Shown piece after piece: positions 12,927-13,512 of a stretch of DNA of 13,512 bases. The DNA is from JBBQWS01 sp038210415 (GTDB taxonomy: Bacteria; Actinomycetota; Actinomycetes; Prado026). The stretch covers positions 1-13,512 of the forward strand of contig JBBQWS010000075.1 of NCBI GenBank assembly GCA_038210415.1, written 5' to 3'. The position numbers and the translations under genes are program-made. The notes below the pieces were generated by a model. The model saw nothing but the letters and a program-made list of their open reading frames with translations. It was not told where the DNA came from and did no database searches. Position 1 is the first letter of the stretch. Each line of letters opens with the position of its first letter.

Positions 12927-13415
12927 ATGGGCGCAAACGAGCAGTTGGAGCAAGACCGGCAGACAGGTGCGATGCTGCGCTCGCACGTGGAGCGCTGCCT
13001 TCAGGACGTGTGGGAGAAGCACGACCTGGTCATGGACGGGGACGGCGACTACCCATACCGGTGGGGCACTGCCGCCTGCTGGGTAGGGGTCACGACCGAA
13101 GCGACTGTCGGAGTCAGGGTGTTCGCACACGCCGCGCACGGGCTCAAGCGCACCGCGCGATTGCTGAGCGAGATCAACGAGGTCAACACCCGTTCGCGCT
13201 GGGCTCGAGTGTTCTGGAACCAGGGAACAGTGATCGTGGCCGCTGAGCTTCCCTGGACCGCGATTGACCGCCCGACCCTGGACCAGTTCATGCGCTCCGT
13301 GGGCTCGGTCGCGGACGACATCGGCACCATGATGGCTGCGGTGTATGGCGGGCGGACCCCCTTCCCGTCCGAGCTCGACCCCCAGACCCAAAGCAACGGT
13401 GAGGAAGCCGCATGA
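12927..13415 (+). CDS. YbjN-like (type III secretion chaperone-fold) protein
   Basis: A 162-residue, probably cytoplasmic protein with no signal peptide or membrane segment. The body shows alternating strands (YRWGTAACWVGV, VGVRVFAHAA, RVFWNQGTVIVAAELPW), then an IDRPTLDQFMRSVGSVADDIG helix. This resembles YbjN-domain proteins with the type III secretion chaperone-like fold common in actinobacteria. No catalytic residues are evident, so a binding or adaptor role is more likely than an enzyme. The start is ATG at 12927, 6 bases after GGGAG. The stop overlaps the ADP-ribosylglycohydrolase start as ATGA, so the two are translationally coupled and probably functionally linked. The family call is moderate; the function is unknown. 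Confidence 0.7.
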   Translation: MGANEQLEQDRQTGAMLRSHVERCLQDVWEKHDLVMDGDGDYPYRWGTAACWVGVTTEATVGVRVFAHAAHGLKRTARLLSEINEVNTRSRWARVFWNQGTVIVAAELPWTAIDRPTLDQFMRSVGSVADDIGTMMAAVYGGRTPFPSELDPQTQSNGEEAA

Positions 13416-13512
13416 CCACCCCACTGACCGGCCCGCAGAGCGACCGGGCCGCCGGAGTTCTCCTCGCCACGGCTTGCGGGGATGCGCTGGGCGCCGGGTA
13501 CGAGTTCGGCCC
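13412..13512 (+). CDS. ADP-ribosylglycohydrolase (DraG/ARH-like), N-terminal fragment
   Basis: Only the first 33 codons are in the window. After a short polar leader, RAAGVLLATACGDALGAGYEFG has the pattern of the first helix of ADP-ribosylglycohydrolases (family form R-x-x-G-x-L-x-G-x-A-x-G-D-A-L-G-A-P-x-E). That helix packs near the dinuclear metal site that removes ADP-ribose from proteins or small molecules. The start is ATG at 13412, 4 bases after GAGGAAG, overlapping the upstream stop by four bases. The position in a divergon with an NrtR-type, ADP-ribose-responsive regulator supports the assignment. The catalytic acidic residues lie outside the window. Confidence 0.75.
   Translation, partial: MTTPLTGPQSDRAAGVLLATACGDALGAGYEFG

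Noticed and set aside
1..13512. CRISPR array, rRNA or complete insertion sequence
   Set aside because: No regularly spaced repeats, rRNA-like blocks or transposase with terminal repeats were seen on either strand.

Overview
The window is very GC-rich, uses many GTG starts and GTGA/ATGA gene overlaps, and carries an actinobacterial-style lipoprotein hydrolase, a type III PKS/methyltransferase/flavoprotein cluster and NrtR-like regulation. I read it as chromosomal DNA from a high-GC actinobacterium. I cannot place the genus.

Layout. (1) 1-1183: the tail of an endonuclease/exonuclease/phosphatase-fold protein, then a secreted lipoprotein with a peptidoglycan-binding domain and an NlpC/P60 peptidase domain. 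(2) 1191-6396: a sugar-acid catabolic locus. An IlvD/Edd dehydratase faces left. An IclR regulator, FAH-family hydrolase, zinc MDR dehydrogenase and SDR form an overlapping rightward operon. The two arms share a 59-bp intergenic region in which an inverted repeat overlaps two face-to-face promoters. The enzyme set fits a non-phosphorylative diketo route: dehydration of an aldonate, oxidation at C4, then hydrolysis to pyruvate plus a hydroxy acid. The substrate (pentonate or 6-deoxyhexonate) cannot be fixed from sequence. (3) 6449-9064: type III polyketide synthase, ICMT-type membrane methyltransferase and FAD monooxygenase, tightly packed. This matches the architecture of phenolic-lipid (alkylresorcinol/alkylquinone) clusters such as srsABC of Streptomyces griseus. 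(4) About 9065-10191: a graveyard. It holds a frameshifted tyrosine-recombinase C-terminus and a twice-frameshifted, deleted AAA/DUF4143 ATPase. It lies between a 14-nt direct repeat and an identical stretch in the T-arm of tRNA-Arg(CCT) at 10192-10264, which suggests the stump of an element that integrated at the tRNA 3' end. (5) 10503-12146: one protein joining a NERD nuclease-like domain to a UvrD-type SF1 helicase. (6) 12132-13512: an NrtR-type regulator with a catalytically dead Nudix box, divergent from a YbjN-like gene that overlaps the start of an ADP-ribosylglycohydrolase. This looks like an ADP-ribose/NAD-linked module.

No CRISPR array, rRNA or intact insertion sequence was seen. 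No stretch above 300 bases lacks a gene or recognisable gene remnant; the longest empty spacer is 10265-10502.
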